The position numbers were made by a program, and so were the translations under genes. Of a DNA stretch of 64,000 nucleotides, positions 1 through 7,951 are shown piece after piece. The DNA comes from Paucibacter sp. Y2R2-4 (GTDB lineage: Bacteria > Pseudomonadota > Gammaproteobacteria > Burkholderiales > Burkholderiaceae_C). The stretch is from assembly GCF_025717535.1 (NCBI RefSeq), contig NZ_JAJIRO010000003.1, forward strand, positions 558,001 to 622,000, given 5' to 3'. Every line of letters starts with the position of its first letter. Positions within the stretch are counted from its first letter, which is position 1. The notes beneath the pieces are model-generated. The model worked only from the letters and a program-made list of their open reading frames with translations, ran no database searches and was not told the DNA's origin.

Positions 1-48
1 GCATCACGCCGGGCAATTGTTGGCGGTTTGAACGTGAGTGGGCTCTGC

Positions 49-1422
49 TTAAGCTCGGCATAACAGGCGCAAGCGCAAAGGCTTGGCCGGGCGCAAGGTG
101 ATGTTCAAGACCGGCTGCGGCGCGGCCTCACCGGGCACGGCTTGAATCTCATAGCGCTGCAGCAAGAGCGCCGCAATCAGCGTGATCTCGGTTTGCGCAA
201 AGTGGCTGCCCAGGCAAACGCGCGGGCCGGCGCCGAAGGGCATGTAGGCGCCGCGAGGAATTTCCGGTGCGCCTGGCGCAAATCGCTCAGGCTTGAAGGC
301 CTCAGGCTCGGGGAACCAGCGCGCGTCGCGCTGGGTGACGCCGGGCGTGAGCCGAATCAAGGCCCCAGCAGGGATGGTCAGCCCGGCAATCTCGATCGCT
401 TCGGTGGTCTGGCGGCTCATCAGGGCGGGTGCCGCCGGGTAGAGCCTGAGCGTTTCCTTGATGGTCTGGCTCAGGTATTCCAGTTGCGGCAGGTCTTCGA
501 AGCGCGGCGTGCGGCCCTGCAGCACCCGGTCCACCTCCGCGCTGGCGAGGCGCGCGGTTTCGGGCTTGGCTGCCATGCACCAGCCCCACCAGGTCAACGC
601 CGCTGCGCTGGTCTCATGGCCGGCCAAAAAAGTGGTCATGCATTCGTCGCGCAACTCGGTGTCGCTGAGCGGCTGGCCGTCCTCGTGGCGCAGCTGCATC
701 AACATGGCCAGCAGGTCGTCGGGAGTCTCGCCTTGCAGCGCCTTGCGTGCTGCGATGTGTTGCCGAATCAGAGCATCCAGGGCCCGCATAGAGCGTCGCT
801 TGCCTGTCTTCCAGGGCGCCCACAGCGGCGCACTCTTGGGCCAGTACATCTCCTTCATGCCTTCGATGCTCAGCACGCGCACAGCCTCTTCAGCCAGGCG
901 GGCTTCGGCGTTGGCGGCGCTGCTGAACAGGGTGCGCATGATGACGTCCATGGTCACGCGGGTCATGGCTTGCTCGAAGTCCAGGTCCAGCTGCGCTTGG
1001 TCGGGCCAGCTCGCCAGTGCGGCGCTGCCGGCCTCCACCATGGCGGCGGCAAAGCCGGCCACCCGCTTGGGGCTGAAGCCTGGTTGCAGCATGCGGCGCT
1101 TTTCGTTCCAGGCCTTGCCTTCGGCCACCAGCACGCTGTGGCCATGCACGGCGGCAAAGACCTCGGTGGCGCGCTCCCAGCGAATCATTCGATCGTGCCC
1201 GCTGAGCAGCAACTCGCGCAGTTGTTCTGGGTGAAAGAAGCTGTAGTCGCGGTACTTGCCAAAGCGCATATAGATGACATCGCCATAGCGCTGCTGCAGA
1301 CCTTGCAAATGGCCCAGGTAGTCGCGCCCCAGTTTGAATAACTCGGGGAAGCCGAAGAGATGGCAGGGTGGGCCGGGTGGCAGCTTGCTGCCGGTTCTGG
1401 AGTTCAAGATTTGGGTCGTCAT
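49..1422 (-). CDS. Cytochrome P450
   Basis: Heme-thiolate monooxygenase of 457 residues, the usual length for a soluble bacterial P450. Family motifs are all visible: the I-helix oxygen-binding motif AGHET at residues 267-271, the K-helix ExxR at 323-326 (KETLR), and the heme-ligand loop FGAGPRVCLG with the cysteine at 403. The N-terminus has a proline-rich start (LPPGPP) but no convincing membrane anchor, so it is probably cytosolic. It would need ferredoxin or flavodoxin partners, none of which lie nearby. It is transcribed divergently from an AraC-type regulator across about 65 bp, which suggests local control. Substrate cannot be told from sequence; the loose resemblance is to the CYP102/CYP4-like fatty acid or terpene oxidising classes. 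Confidence 0.93.
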   Translation of the reverse strand: MTTQILNSRTGSKLPPGPPCHLFGFPELFKLGRDYLGHLQGLQQRYGDVIYMRFGKYRDYSFFHPEQLRELLLSGHDRMIRWERATEVFAAVHGHSVLVAEGKAWNEKRRMLQPGFSPKRVAGFAAAMVEAGSAALASWPDQAQLDLDFEQAMTRVTMDVIMRTLFSSAANAEARLAEEAVRVLSIEGMKEMYWPKSAPLWAPWKTGKRRSMRALDALIRQHIAARKALQGETPDDLLAMLMQLRHEDGQPLSDTELRDECMTTFLAGHETSAAALTWWGWCMAAKPETARLASAEVDRVLQGRTPRFEDLPQLEYLSQTIKETLRLYPAAPALMSRQTTEAIEIAGLTIPAGALIRLTPGVTQRDARWFPEPEAFKPERFAPGAPEIPRGAYMPFGAGPRVCLGSHFAQTEITLIAALLLQRYEIQAVPGEAAPQPVLNITLRPAKPLRLRLLCRA

Positions 1423-1486
1423 GGGCGCATCATCGGCAATGCGGCGCGCGGGGTCTTGAACGAAAGCGACATCCGAAAGGTCTGCT

Positions 1487-2374
1487 GTGAGCTGGCTCTA
1501 CACTGCCGGCATGGACAACTCAGCCCTGCATCCCGACACCGTGGCGCGCCTGCTGGCGCCCAGCATGGGCTTGAGCGGCTGTGTCCATTCTTGTATGTGG
1601 CGCGACACCACGCCGGCCGCTTCTTTGAGCGAGGGGCAACGCAGGGGCTGGTTCCCGGCAACGCCGTTTTGTGGCCTCAGCTGGATGTTGCATGGCAGTG
1701 GCTCACAAGTATTCGCCGATGGAAGCATGCAAGCGATGCCCAGCCCCAGCTTGGTGGTGGGGCCTCGCAGCGGGCCGGTGCAGTTCCGCTCGGCGGGACC
1801 GGGCCGTATCTTCATGGTGGCTTTGCTGCCGGAGGCCTTTCATGCGCTGACCGGGCTGGATCTCAGTCGCTTGATGGATCGCTGCGTGAGCCTGGAGTCG
1901 GTCTTGGGCTCCGATTGGCAGGCCATGAGTGCCGACATCTTGGCGGCCAGCGATGAAGTGCAATGCCAACAGATTCTGGAGGCCTTCTTGTTGCCACGCT
2001 GGCGAGCACATTGCCAGCAGGCCGGGCAGACTCCGCATCGCTACCGGGATTGGATGCAGCAATTGGCCACCCGTGCTGTGGCTTCCGGTCACGGCGCCAG
2101 CTTGCGTCAGGTAGAGCGCCGCATCAAACAATGGAGCGGCCAAAGCCTGCGCGCCTTGCGCCGGGTTAGTCGCTCGGAAGCGGCCTTCTTTCAGGTGCGC
2201 CGCGAGCTTGAAGCCGGCGAGCTGGTCTGGAGCGCCTTGGCCCAAGACCTCGGCTATGCCGATCAAGCCCATCTGTGCCGTGAAACCCGTCGCGTCACCG
2301 GCTTCAGCCCCGAAGAGCTGCGCCAGCGCATCGACAGCGACGAGGCCTTCTGGGCCTATCGAATCTGGGTCTGA
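1487..2374 (+). CDS. AraC-family transcriptional regulator
   Basis: Protein of about 295 residues with a C-terminal AraC-type double helix-turn-helix (from about residue 200). The second helix-turn-helix region reads LAQDLGYADQAHLCRETRR and is followed by a GFSPEELR segment, both typical of the family. The N-terminal 190 residues resemble the sensing domain of the DUF6597/AraC type. The chosen start is a GTG with GAAAGG six bases upstream; an ATG at 1511 is the alternative. It is divergent from the P450 gene and is the obvious candidate to control it, which is inference from position only. The inducer is unknown. Confidence 0.85.
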   Translation: MSWLYTAGMDNSALHPDTVARLLAPSMGLSGCVHSCMWRDTTPAASLSEGQRRGWFPATPFCGLSWMLHGSGSQVFADGSMQAMPSPSLVVGPRSGPVQFRSAGPGRIFMVALLPEAFHALTGLDLSRLMDRCVSLESVLGSDWQAMSADILAASDEVQCQQILEAFLLPRWRAHCQQAGQTPHRYRDWMQQLATRAVASGHGASLRQVERRIKQWSGQSLRALRRVSRSEAAFFQVRRELEAGELVWSALAQDLGYADQAHLCRETRRVTGFSPEELRQRIDSDEAFWAYRIWV

Positions 2375-2387
2375 GGTCGATCCGGCT

Positions 2388-2534
2388 TTACTTCTTCGGC
2401 GCCGCAGCGCCGTGCTTGTTGACGCCGGGTGAGGGCGGCGTTAGCGCCATGGCAGAAGGCAGGATGTCTTTGTGTGCTGGCATGGCTTGCTTGGGCTTCT
2501 TGGCTTCTTTATTGCCGCGTTGAATCTTGGACAT
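2388..2534 (-). CDS. Small basic conserved protein, 48 residues
   Basis: A short open frame starting MSKIQRGNKEAKKPKQ and ending in APKK, rich in Lys, Pro and Ala, predicted pI very high. A GGAG sequence lies about 11 bases before the ATG. It sits tail-to-tail with the AraC gene, 14 bases from its stop. The N-terminal block resembles short uncharacterised proteins I recall from other Burkholderiales, so it is likely real despite its size. No membrane segment or known domain is visible. A role in nucleic acid or ribosome binding would fit the charge, but nothing proves it. Confidence 0.6.
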   Translation of the reverse strand: MSKIQRGNKEAKKPKQAMPAHKDILPSAMALTPPSPGVNKHGAAAPKK

Positions 2535-2793
2535 GGTGTGGAACTCCGTTGAGTGAGGGAACGCTTGTCAGTCTGTGCCTCAGAACTTTGCAGTTCTGTG
2601 CGATGGCGAACCGACTCGCTGTTTCTTCGCCTCAGAGTTCGCTTGCAATTGCTAACAATTAACCAGTCAACAGCTCCCGCCTCGCCTCCGTTGTGAAAGG
2701 GCCAGGCGACTGATGCAGCACAGACCCCAGGGTCTGCAAGCGAATGACCGCTGCAACAGCGCCAGATGGCGAACCTTAGATTGGAGTTTTGAG

Positions 2794-3240
2794 ATGGCAA
2801 AGATTTCTGTGGCTGCTACGTCTGTTGTTGGTGCTTTGATCGCCGTCTTCGCCGCTCAGGCGAGCATGGCCCAGGACAAGCCCACAGCGGCTCCTGCAAC
2901 GGCCCCTACAAGCGCAACCACTCCAGCTGTGACGCCTGCGACCGTCGCAGCGACTGCTAAGCCCGCTACGGCGCCCGCCGCAGCCAGCGCCCCAGTAGCG
3001 ACAGCTGCCACGGCCGCGACAACAGCGGCTCCAGCTGCGGCTACTCATGCCGCAGCCAAGGCGGATGCGAAGGTCAAGAGCGCGGCGGCTCATGTCGAAA
3101 AGGCCACTAAACAAACAGCCGGCGCCACCGCCCTAACAAGCCCAGCGGCTCCAGCAGCTCCAGCAGCTCCAGTGACTGCCAAGCCTGCTGAGACAGCCAA
3201 AACTGCGGCCGCCCAAGTGGCGGAGACCGTCAAGAAGTAA
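2794..3240 (+). CDS. Exported Ala/Pro/Thr/Lys-rich low-complexity protein
   Basis: 148 residues with a clear Sec signal peptide (MAKISVAATS, then a hydrophobic stretch and a cleavage site near ASMA-QD at about 26). The mature part is almost entirely Ala, Thr, Pro and Lys, with several AAPAAPAAP-like runs and a C-terminal AETAKTAAAQVAETVKK-type amphipathic segment. This composition resembles histone H1-like or PhaP/phasin-like low-complexity proteins, but the signal peptide argues for the periplasm or cell surface. The start at 2794 is chosen because it opens the signal peptide; a longer in-frame start at 2713 adds an implausible leader. No known domain is recognised. Confidence 0.7.
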   Translation: MAKISVAATSVVGALIAVFAAQASMAQDKPTAAPATAPTSATTPAVTPATVAATAKPATAPAAASAPVATAATAATTAAPAAATHAAAKADAKVKSAAAHVEKATKQTAGATALTSPAAPAAPAAPVTAKPAETAKTAAAQVAETVKK

Positions 3241-3372
3241 GTTCCGACTGGGACTTGCCTAACTGGGGTGATGCACGGCATCGCCCCTTTTCGTTTCGTA
3301 GTTTGGCTGGGGTGAGCGGCGGTTGTTGGCTCTTTGCAGTCCTTTACGGATTGGCTGGTGCCAAGCGCCGCC

Positions 3373-3452
3373 GGGGGCGTAATTCCGCTCCTGTCCCCCG
3401 CCGTCACCTTGCAGGCGCCGGCTCCTCCTTTACCTCGCGGAATCACGCCCCC
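3373..3452 (+). repeat. Palindromic repeat element, copy A
   Basis: An 80-base element bounded by near-perfect inverted ends: GGGGGCGTAATTCCGC at 3373-3388 and its complement GCGGAATCACGCCCCC at 3437-3452 (15 of 16 match). Inside it are two blocks (3385-3402 and 3421-3439) that recur exactly, in inverted orientation, in copy B at 3521-3605. The structure looks like a REP or MITE-type mobile repeat with no coding capacity. Confidence 0.75.
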
Positions 3453-3520
3453 GACGCCACTCGGCAGTTCCATCGATGTGCGTCCGCGTCGAAGTCGCAC
3501 GGCCGTTCTGGATCAGGACG

Positions 3521-3605
3521 CTTGGGGGCTTTACGACGCGAGGTAAAGGAGGAGCCCCGGGGCGCAGACCGGGGCGGGGGACAGGAGCGGCGTGAAGCCC
3601 CCAAG
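3521..3605 (-). repeat. Palindromic repeat element, copy B (inverted)
   Basis: An 85-base element with inverted ends CTTGGGGGCTTTACG (3521-3535) and CGTGAAGCCCCCAAG (3591-3605), 14 of 15 matching. Blocks 3537-3555 (19 bases) and 3573-3590 (18 bases) are exact reverse complements of 3421-3439 and 3385-3402 in copy A. The ends differ in sequence from those of copy A but each copy keeps its own ends complementary, which implies selection for hairpin structure. Confidence 0.75.
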
Positions 3606-3716
3606 TGGCCTGATCGCCGCCAAGCCAAAGGACCGCAATGCGCCAAATCCCGTCAAACCCAATAACTGTCTGTTAAGACGGACTTTTGAGTCAGAGGAGA
3701 GTTCTTCCCCGACGGG

Positions 3717-3745
3717 CAAAAAAAGCCCGGCATGGCCGGGCTTGA
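3717..3745 (-). terminator. Rho-independent terminator of the PEP-CTERM gene
   Basis: Perfect 9-base stem AAGCCCGGC / GCCGGGCTT (3723-3731 and 3735-3743) with a 3-base loop, followed on the minus strand by a run of T residues. It lies about 75 bases beyond the stop of the minus-strand PEP-CTERM gene. Confidence 0.85.
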
Positions 3746-3817
3746 GAGTGCCGCCCAGCTTGCGGGCGGCTCGCGACGTGGCCGCGAGGTCGGTCAATCA
3801 GTCAACGAGTCGAGCAA

Positions 3818-4537
3818 TCAGCCTTGCTTTTGCTTGCGGCGCATCAGCAAGACGCCCAGGCCCAAAGCCATCAGGCCATAAGTAGATGGCTCTGGCACGG
3901 CAGCAGTGACCGAGAAGGTGTCCACGCCGATGTAGTCGGAGTTATCGCCCAGGGAGCCGGCGTTGGGCACGAAGTAACGGAAAGCCAGGGCACCATTGGT
4001 CGGGCCGCTCAGGCCAGACAAGGTCACGCTGTACTGTGCCCAATCATGAGGGTACTCATTGCCCAGATTGGGGTTGACTGACAGCAGCAGTGTGGTGAAG
4101 CTGCCGACGCTGGTGGCGGTGGCGCCTACATCCGTACCGCCTGTTGCGCTGAAGCGCAGTTCCAGGCGATCAGGATAGACGGTAGCGCCTTCATCGGTGG
4201 TGCGGGTGTAGAAGGACACCACATCGCCGTTGTTGAAGCTCCAGGTCGGGGTGATCAGCCAGTTGCTGATGGTGCCCACGCTGCCGGTGTTGTTGAAGTT
4301 GGCACCTGCATAAGACGTGGCCGAGCCGGCTTGGGCATCAAACACTGTGGTGTTGCCTTGGAACCAACCCGTGGTGCCCAATGGTTGGCTGTTGTTCTTG
4401 GTGGTCCATCCTGTGGGTGTGACCGTCTCGAAGCCTTCGGTCACCGAAGCGGCAGATGCGCTGCCTGCAAAAGCCAGTGCCAGCGCGGAAACCAGAGCGG
4501 GCAAGCCGGCCTTGGTGAACATAGAAACTGAAGTCAT
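3818..4537 (-). CDS. PEP-CTERM protein with choice-of-anchor-J-type domain
   Basis: 239 residues. It has an N-terminal signal peptide (about residues 1-29, ending SASA) and a C-terminal PEP-CTERM sorting signal: VPEPSTYG, a hydrophobic segment, then RRKQKQ. The middle part (EGFE near the mature start, then NWLITP and a VSFYTRT strand) matches the choice-of-anchor J pattern found in surface proteins. Family knowledge says the tail is cut by an exosortase (EpsH/XrtA) and the protein is placed on the outer surface or in exopolysaccharide. No exosortase gene is in this window. A minus-strand terminator follows, and GAGGAAT precedes the start. Confidence 0.88.
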   Translation of the reverse strand: MTSVSMFTKAGLPALVSALALAFAGSASAASVTEGFETVTPTGWTTKNNSQPLGTTGWFQGNTTVFDAQAGSATSYAGANFNNTGSVGTISNWLITPTWSFNNGDVVSFYTRTTDEGATVYPDRLELRFSATGGTDVGATATSVGSFTTLLLSVNPNLGNEYPHDWAQYSVTLSGLSGPTNGALAFRYFVPNAGSLGDNSDYIGVDTFSVTAAVPEPSTYGLMALGLGVLLMRRKQKQG

Positions 4538-4683
4538 TGCATTCCTCCTGAGGAGCAGTCGACAAAGAATTTAGGCTTTCGCCATCGCTTGGGCGGACAC
4601 GAAACTTGTTGTTGCCAAGGCTTCTGGCCGCGTTCTTGGTTTGTACATGTGTGAAAAATTTGACGAATCCATGAAATCCCGGT

Positions 4684-4724
4684 GACCCCCTAGGTCAGGT
4701 GGCATGGGGCTTTCCCTAGGGGTC
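4684..4724. promoter_or_regulatory. Interrupted palindrome with CCCCTAGG / CCCTAGGGG, possible regulator site
   Basis: GACCCCCTAGG at 4684-4694 and CCCTAGGGGTC at 4714-4724 are complementary except for one extra C, and are 19 bases apart, about two helical turns centre to centre. They lie between the divergent PEP-CTERM gene and uup. A related CTAGGGG ... CCCCTAG pair precedes the LuxR-type regulator gene at 59168. Function as an operator is inference. Confidence 0.45.
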
Positions 4725-4824
4725 GGCTTTTGTCCAGGGAAGTGCTTACTGGTTTCCACTCAAATCGGGTGCTAGGTCCTGCTGCGCTGCGAAAGTTCTC
4801 GCCAGTCAACGACAATCGAGGGCT

Positions 4825-6717
4825 ATGGCAGTCCTCTCTATCTCCAACGCCCATCTCGCATACGGCCACGTAGCCCTGCTCGATGGCGCTTCTTTCTCGC
4901 TCGAAACGGGCGAGCGTGTCGGCCTGATCGGTCGTAATGGCACTGGCAAATCGTCGCTGCTGAAGGTGCTGGCCCAAATCGAGAAACTCGATGACGGCCT
5001 GTTGCAGCTCCAGCAAGGGCTGACCAGCGTCTATGTGCCGCAAGAGCCGGTGATGAACCCTGAATCGACCATCTTCGAGACGGTCAGCGAGGGCGTCGCC
5101 GAAGCCAAGGCCTTGCGCGAGCGCTATGAGATCCATGATCCGGAGGACGATCTGGAGTGGGTGGCCGAGCGCATCGAGCACATCGGCGCATGGAACTGGG
5201 AGCAGCGTGTGGAAGAGACGCTGCAGCGCTTGGACCTCGATGGCACTCGCCTGGTCGGTTCCCTCTCGGGTGGATTGAAGAAACGTGTGGCGCTGGGCCG
5301 TGCACTGGTGGCGCAGCCGGATGTGTTGCTGCTCGACGAGCCAACCAACCATTTGGACCTGGACGCCATCAATTGGCTGGAAGAGTTGCTGAACAGCTTC
5401 AAGGGTTCCTTGCTGCTGATCACGCACGATCGCAGCTTCTTGGACAACGTCGCCAACCGCATCGTTGAACTTGATCGCGGCCAATTGCGCGGCTACCCCG
5501 GCAACTTCGCAGCCTTCACCGCTGCCAAGGCTTTTGAGCTGGAAAACGAGGCGCTCTACAACGCCCGCTTTGACAAGATCCTGGCGCAAGAAGAGGTCTG
5601 GATTCGTAAGGGCGTGGAGGCGCGCCGCACCCGCAGCGTGGCGCGTATCCAGCGCTTGGAACAGATGCGCCTGGCCCACGCCGCCCGCCGTGATGTGCAG
5701 GGCAAAGTCAAGTTAGACATCGATACCGGTGGTGCCAGCGGCAAGATCGTGGCCGAGCTGGAAAACGTCAACAAGAGCTACGGTGGCCGCGTCATCGTGC
5801 GCGACTTCACCGGCACGATTTTGCGCGGCGACAAGGTCGGTCTGGTGGGTGCCAACGGTGCTGGCAAGACCACGCTGCTGAAGATGATCCTGGGACAGCT
5901 GGCGCCGGACAGCGGCGAAGTGCGCATGGGCTCCAAGATCAATGTGGCCTACTTTGACCAGATGCGTGATGTGCTGGATCTGGACGCCACCCTGGCCGAC
6001 ACCATCAGCCCTGGCTCCGAGTGGATCGAGATCGGCAATCAGCGCAAGCATGTAAAGAGCTATTTGGGCGACTTCTTGTTCTCGCCGGCGCGCGCCAATT
6101 CGCCGGTGCGCAGCTTGTCGGGGGGCGAGCGCAACCGCTTGCTGCTGGCCCGTTTGTTCGCGCGGCCGGCCAATGTCTTGGTGCTGGACGAGCCCACCAA
6201 TGACCTGGACATTGAAACCCTGGAGCTGCTGGAAGAACTGCTGAGCGAATACGACGGCACGGTCTTTTTGGTCAGCCACGATCGGCGCTTTCTCGACAAT
6301 GTGGTCACCTCCACCATCGTCAACGAGGGGGATGGCCGTTGGCGCGAGTACGAAGGCGGCGTGCAAGATTGGTTGACTCAATCCAAGCGTGCGGCAGCTA
6401 TCAACGAGGCCAAAGCTAAGCAAGCCCCGGCGTCTGTTGCAGCGCCTGTTGCTGCCCCGGTTGCCGCGCCAGCCCCGGCGCCGGTCGTGGCCAGCAAGAA
6501 AAAGCTCAGCTACAAGGAGCAGCGCGAGCTCGATGAGCTGCCGGCCAAGGTGGCTGCGCTGGAGGCCGAGCAAGTGCATCTGAACGCCTTGCTGAACGGC
6601 ACCGAGCTGTACGGTCAAGGCGCGGCGCGCATCGCCGAAGTGACGGCGCGCGCGGGCGATATCGACACCGAATTGCTGGCCTTGATGGAGCGCTGGGAAG
6701 CCCTGGAGGCCAAGTGA
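4825..6717 (+). CDS. uup: ABC-F family ATPase Uup
   Basis: 630 residues with two tandem ABC ATPase domains. The first has Walker A GRNGTGKSS, signature LSGGLKKR and Walker B LLLDEPTNHLD; the second has GANGAGKTT, LSGGERNR and LVLDEPTNDLD. No membrane segments, so it is a cytosolic ABC-F protein. The C-terminus has an Ala/Pro-rich linker and then a charged coiled coil (about residues 555-630), the Uup C-terminal DNA-binding domain. Uup is linked to suppression of precise transposon excision and to ribosome function. GAGGG precedes the ATG. The next gene starts inside the stop codon, so the two are probably co-translated. Confidence 0.93.
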   Translation: MAVLSISNAHLAYGHVALLDGASFSLETGERVGLIGRNGTGKSSLLKVLAQIEKLDDGLLQLQQGLTSVYVPQEPVMNPESTIFETVSEGVAEAKALRERYEIHDPEDDLEWVAERIEHIGAWNWEQRVEETLQRLDLDGTRLVGSLSGGLKKRVALGRALVAQPDVLLLDEPTNHLDLDAINWLEELLNSFKGSLLLITHDRSFLDNVANRIVELDRGQLRGYPGNFAAFTAAKAFELENEALYNARFDKILAQEEVWIRKGVEARRTRSVARIQRLEQMRLAHAARRDVQGKVKLDIDTGGASGKIVAELENVNKSYGGRVIVRDFTGTILRGDKVGLVGANGAGKTTLLKMILGQLAPDSGEVRMGSKINVAYFDQMRDVLDLDATLADTISPGSEWIEIGNQRKHVKSYLGDFLFSPARANSPVRSLSGGERNRLLLARLFARPANVLVLDEPTNDLDIETLELLEELLSEYDGTVFLVSHDRRFLDNVVTSTIVNEGDGRWREYEGGVQDWLTQSKRAAAINEAKAKQAPASVAAPVAAPVAAPAPAPVVASKKKLSYKEQRELDELPAKVAALEAEQVHLNALLNGTELYGQGAARIAEVTARAGDIDTELLALMERWEALEAK

Positions 6718-7121
6718 GCGATCGCGACCCCACGGAAGGCCTGCGCGCCGAATGGCTGGCCTTGCAGGCTCATCATGAGCAGTATGAGCTGGCCGCTTTG
6801 GGCATCAAGCTCTTCGCAGTTGGCTTGTGCGCGCTGGCCTTGGGCTCGGCTTTTTTGTGGGTCTTGATCCTGCTGCTCTGGGTGCAAGAAGCAATTCTCA
6901 AGACCTTCCAGGGCCGACTGGCGGATCGCTTGTTGCGTATCGAGCAGGGCTTGCGCGAGGCTGCGACGGTGCCTGTTCTTGCCATGCAGCTGCACAGCGA
7001 ATGGATGGCCCAGCGGCCGCGCGGCCTGGCCTTGTTGAAAGAGTACGCCGCCAACGCCTGTCGGCCGACGGTGGTGCTGCCCTATCCGGTGCTGCTGTTG
7101 CTGAGTGCCTGGCTGGCCTGA
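6714..7121 (+). CDS. Small membrane protein of unknown function
   Basis: 135 residues starting with a GTG that overlaps the uup stop codon by four bases (GTGA), which implies translational coupling. One strongly hydrophobic region at about residues 29-60 looks like one or two membrane spans; the C-terminal end (about 118-135) may be another. The part between is charged and probably cytosolic. No family is recognised. The coupling with uup suggests a shared condition of expression rather than a known shared function. Confidence 0.7.
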   Translation: MSDRDPTEGLRAEWLALQAHHEQYELAALGIKLFAVGLCALALGSAFLWVLILLLWVQEAILKTFQGRLADRLLRIEQGLREAATVPVLAMQLHSEWMAQRPRGLALLKEYAANACRPTVVLPYPVLLLLSAWLA

Positions 7122-7138
7122 GCGGGTCTGAGTCGGCG

Positions 7139-7951
7139 TCAGAGGGCGAGGCTGACGCGGCCGAGGCCCTCGAAGCTGGCTGTCACTCGATCGCCGGGTT
7201 TCAGTCCCCCTTGCACCAACCAGGCGCCGGTGGTGACCACGCTGCCCGCAGGCAAGACCTGACCCTGGCGGCAGGCGTGTTGCAACCAGTCCAGCAAGCC
7301 CCAGGCGGGATCGCCGAGGGAGTGGCTGCCGCAGGCTCGCTGAGGCGCATCCGCGTTGATTTGCAGCTCGCAGTTCTGCTTTGACCAATCGAGCGCTTGG
7401 TAGGGCAGCCACTGGCCCATCGCCAAACCGCCGTGTGAGAGGCAGTCGGCCTGGCGCAGCAGGGCCGGGGCATCGCCGGCTTCTTGCCAGCGTGAATCGA
7501 CCAGTTCAATGGCCACCGTCATGGCGTCGATCAAACGTGCGGCGGCGTCGCGGCTCATACCGACCAGTGCATCAGCGCTGACATCGCGTGCCAAGCGCAA
7601 GGCGATCTCTGCCTCTGCGCCGGCATGACGCAGGCCCAAGTCTGCGAAGCTCGGTAGGCCGCCAGCAGCGCTGCGCACGCCGATGGGGGCCAGCGGTGCA
7701 TGACTCAGAGGGCTCTGCCGATTCGGGCCGCCGCTCTTCCAAAACTGAGGGCGCCCCGCTTGTCGCCAGCCGAGTCGTTCTGCCAAACCGTCTTGCACCG
7801 CATAGGCAAGCTCTGCGCTGCTCAGGCAGTTGCTCCAATCGGCGCTGGACAATGCCGGCCCGCCTTGCCAGGCCAGGGCCAGATGTTCGATCAGGGCCTC
7901 AAGGGATTGGGGCATGGGCTCCGATGCCGTGCTGAGTTCAGCGGCACTCAC
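7139..7951 (-). CDS. 2-keto-4-pentenoate hydratase-like protein (FAH superfamily)
   Basis: 270 residues with the MhpD/2-oxopent-4-enoate hydratase layout: an N-terminal helical part, then PLAPIGVR and the acidic AEAEIALRLARDV segment that carries metal-binding carboxylates, and a C-terminal beta region ending GDRVTASFEGLGRVSL. Family members add water to 2-hydroxy-dienoates in meta-cleavage pathways or decarboxylate related acids. No ring-cleavage genes are next to it, so the substrate is open. It overlaps the stop of the upstream response-regulator-like gene by four bases (ATGA) on the same strand. Confidence 0.8.
   Translation of the reverse strand: MSAAELSTASEPMPQSLEALIEHLALAWQGGPALSSADWSNCLSSAELAYAVQDGLAERLGWRQAGRPQFWKSGGPNRQSPLSHAPLAPIGVRSAAGGLPSFADLGLRHAGAEAEIALRLARDVSADALVGMSRDAAARLIDAMTVAIELVDSRWQEAGDAPALLRQADCLSHGGLAMGQWLPYQALDWSKQNCELQINADAPQRACGSHSLGDPAWGLLDWLQHACRQGQVLPAGSVVTTGAWLVQGGLKPGDRVTASFEGLGRVSLAL

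Larger units (their letters stand above)
3241..3717. other. Non-coding stretch with two palindromic repeats
   Basis: About 480 bases between the Ala-rich protein and the terminator of the PEP-CTERM gene. Several short open frames cross it on both strands, but none has a ribosome site or recognisable protein character, and they run through the paired repeat elements listed separately. I see no RNA gene here. Confidence 0.6.

Noticed and set aside
142-1341. Long plus-strand open frame of 399 codons opposite the P450 gene
   Set aside because: It is the antisense of a clear P450; its protein is Arg/His/Gln/Ala-rich without any domain, as is usual for GC-rich shadow frames.
3334-3665. Short open frames in the 3.3-3.7 kb gap
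   Set aside because: They cross the palindromic repeat elements, have no ribosome sites and no recognisable protein sequence.
4701-4715. Possible sigma-54 promoter (TGGCATG followed by TTTCC)
   Set aside because: The -12 element lacks the required GC and the direction does not suit the PEP-CTERM gene, so the match is too weak.
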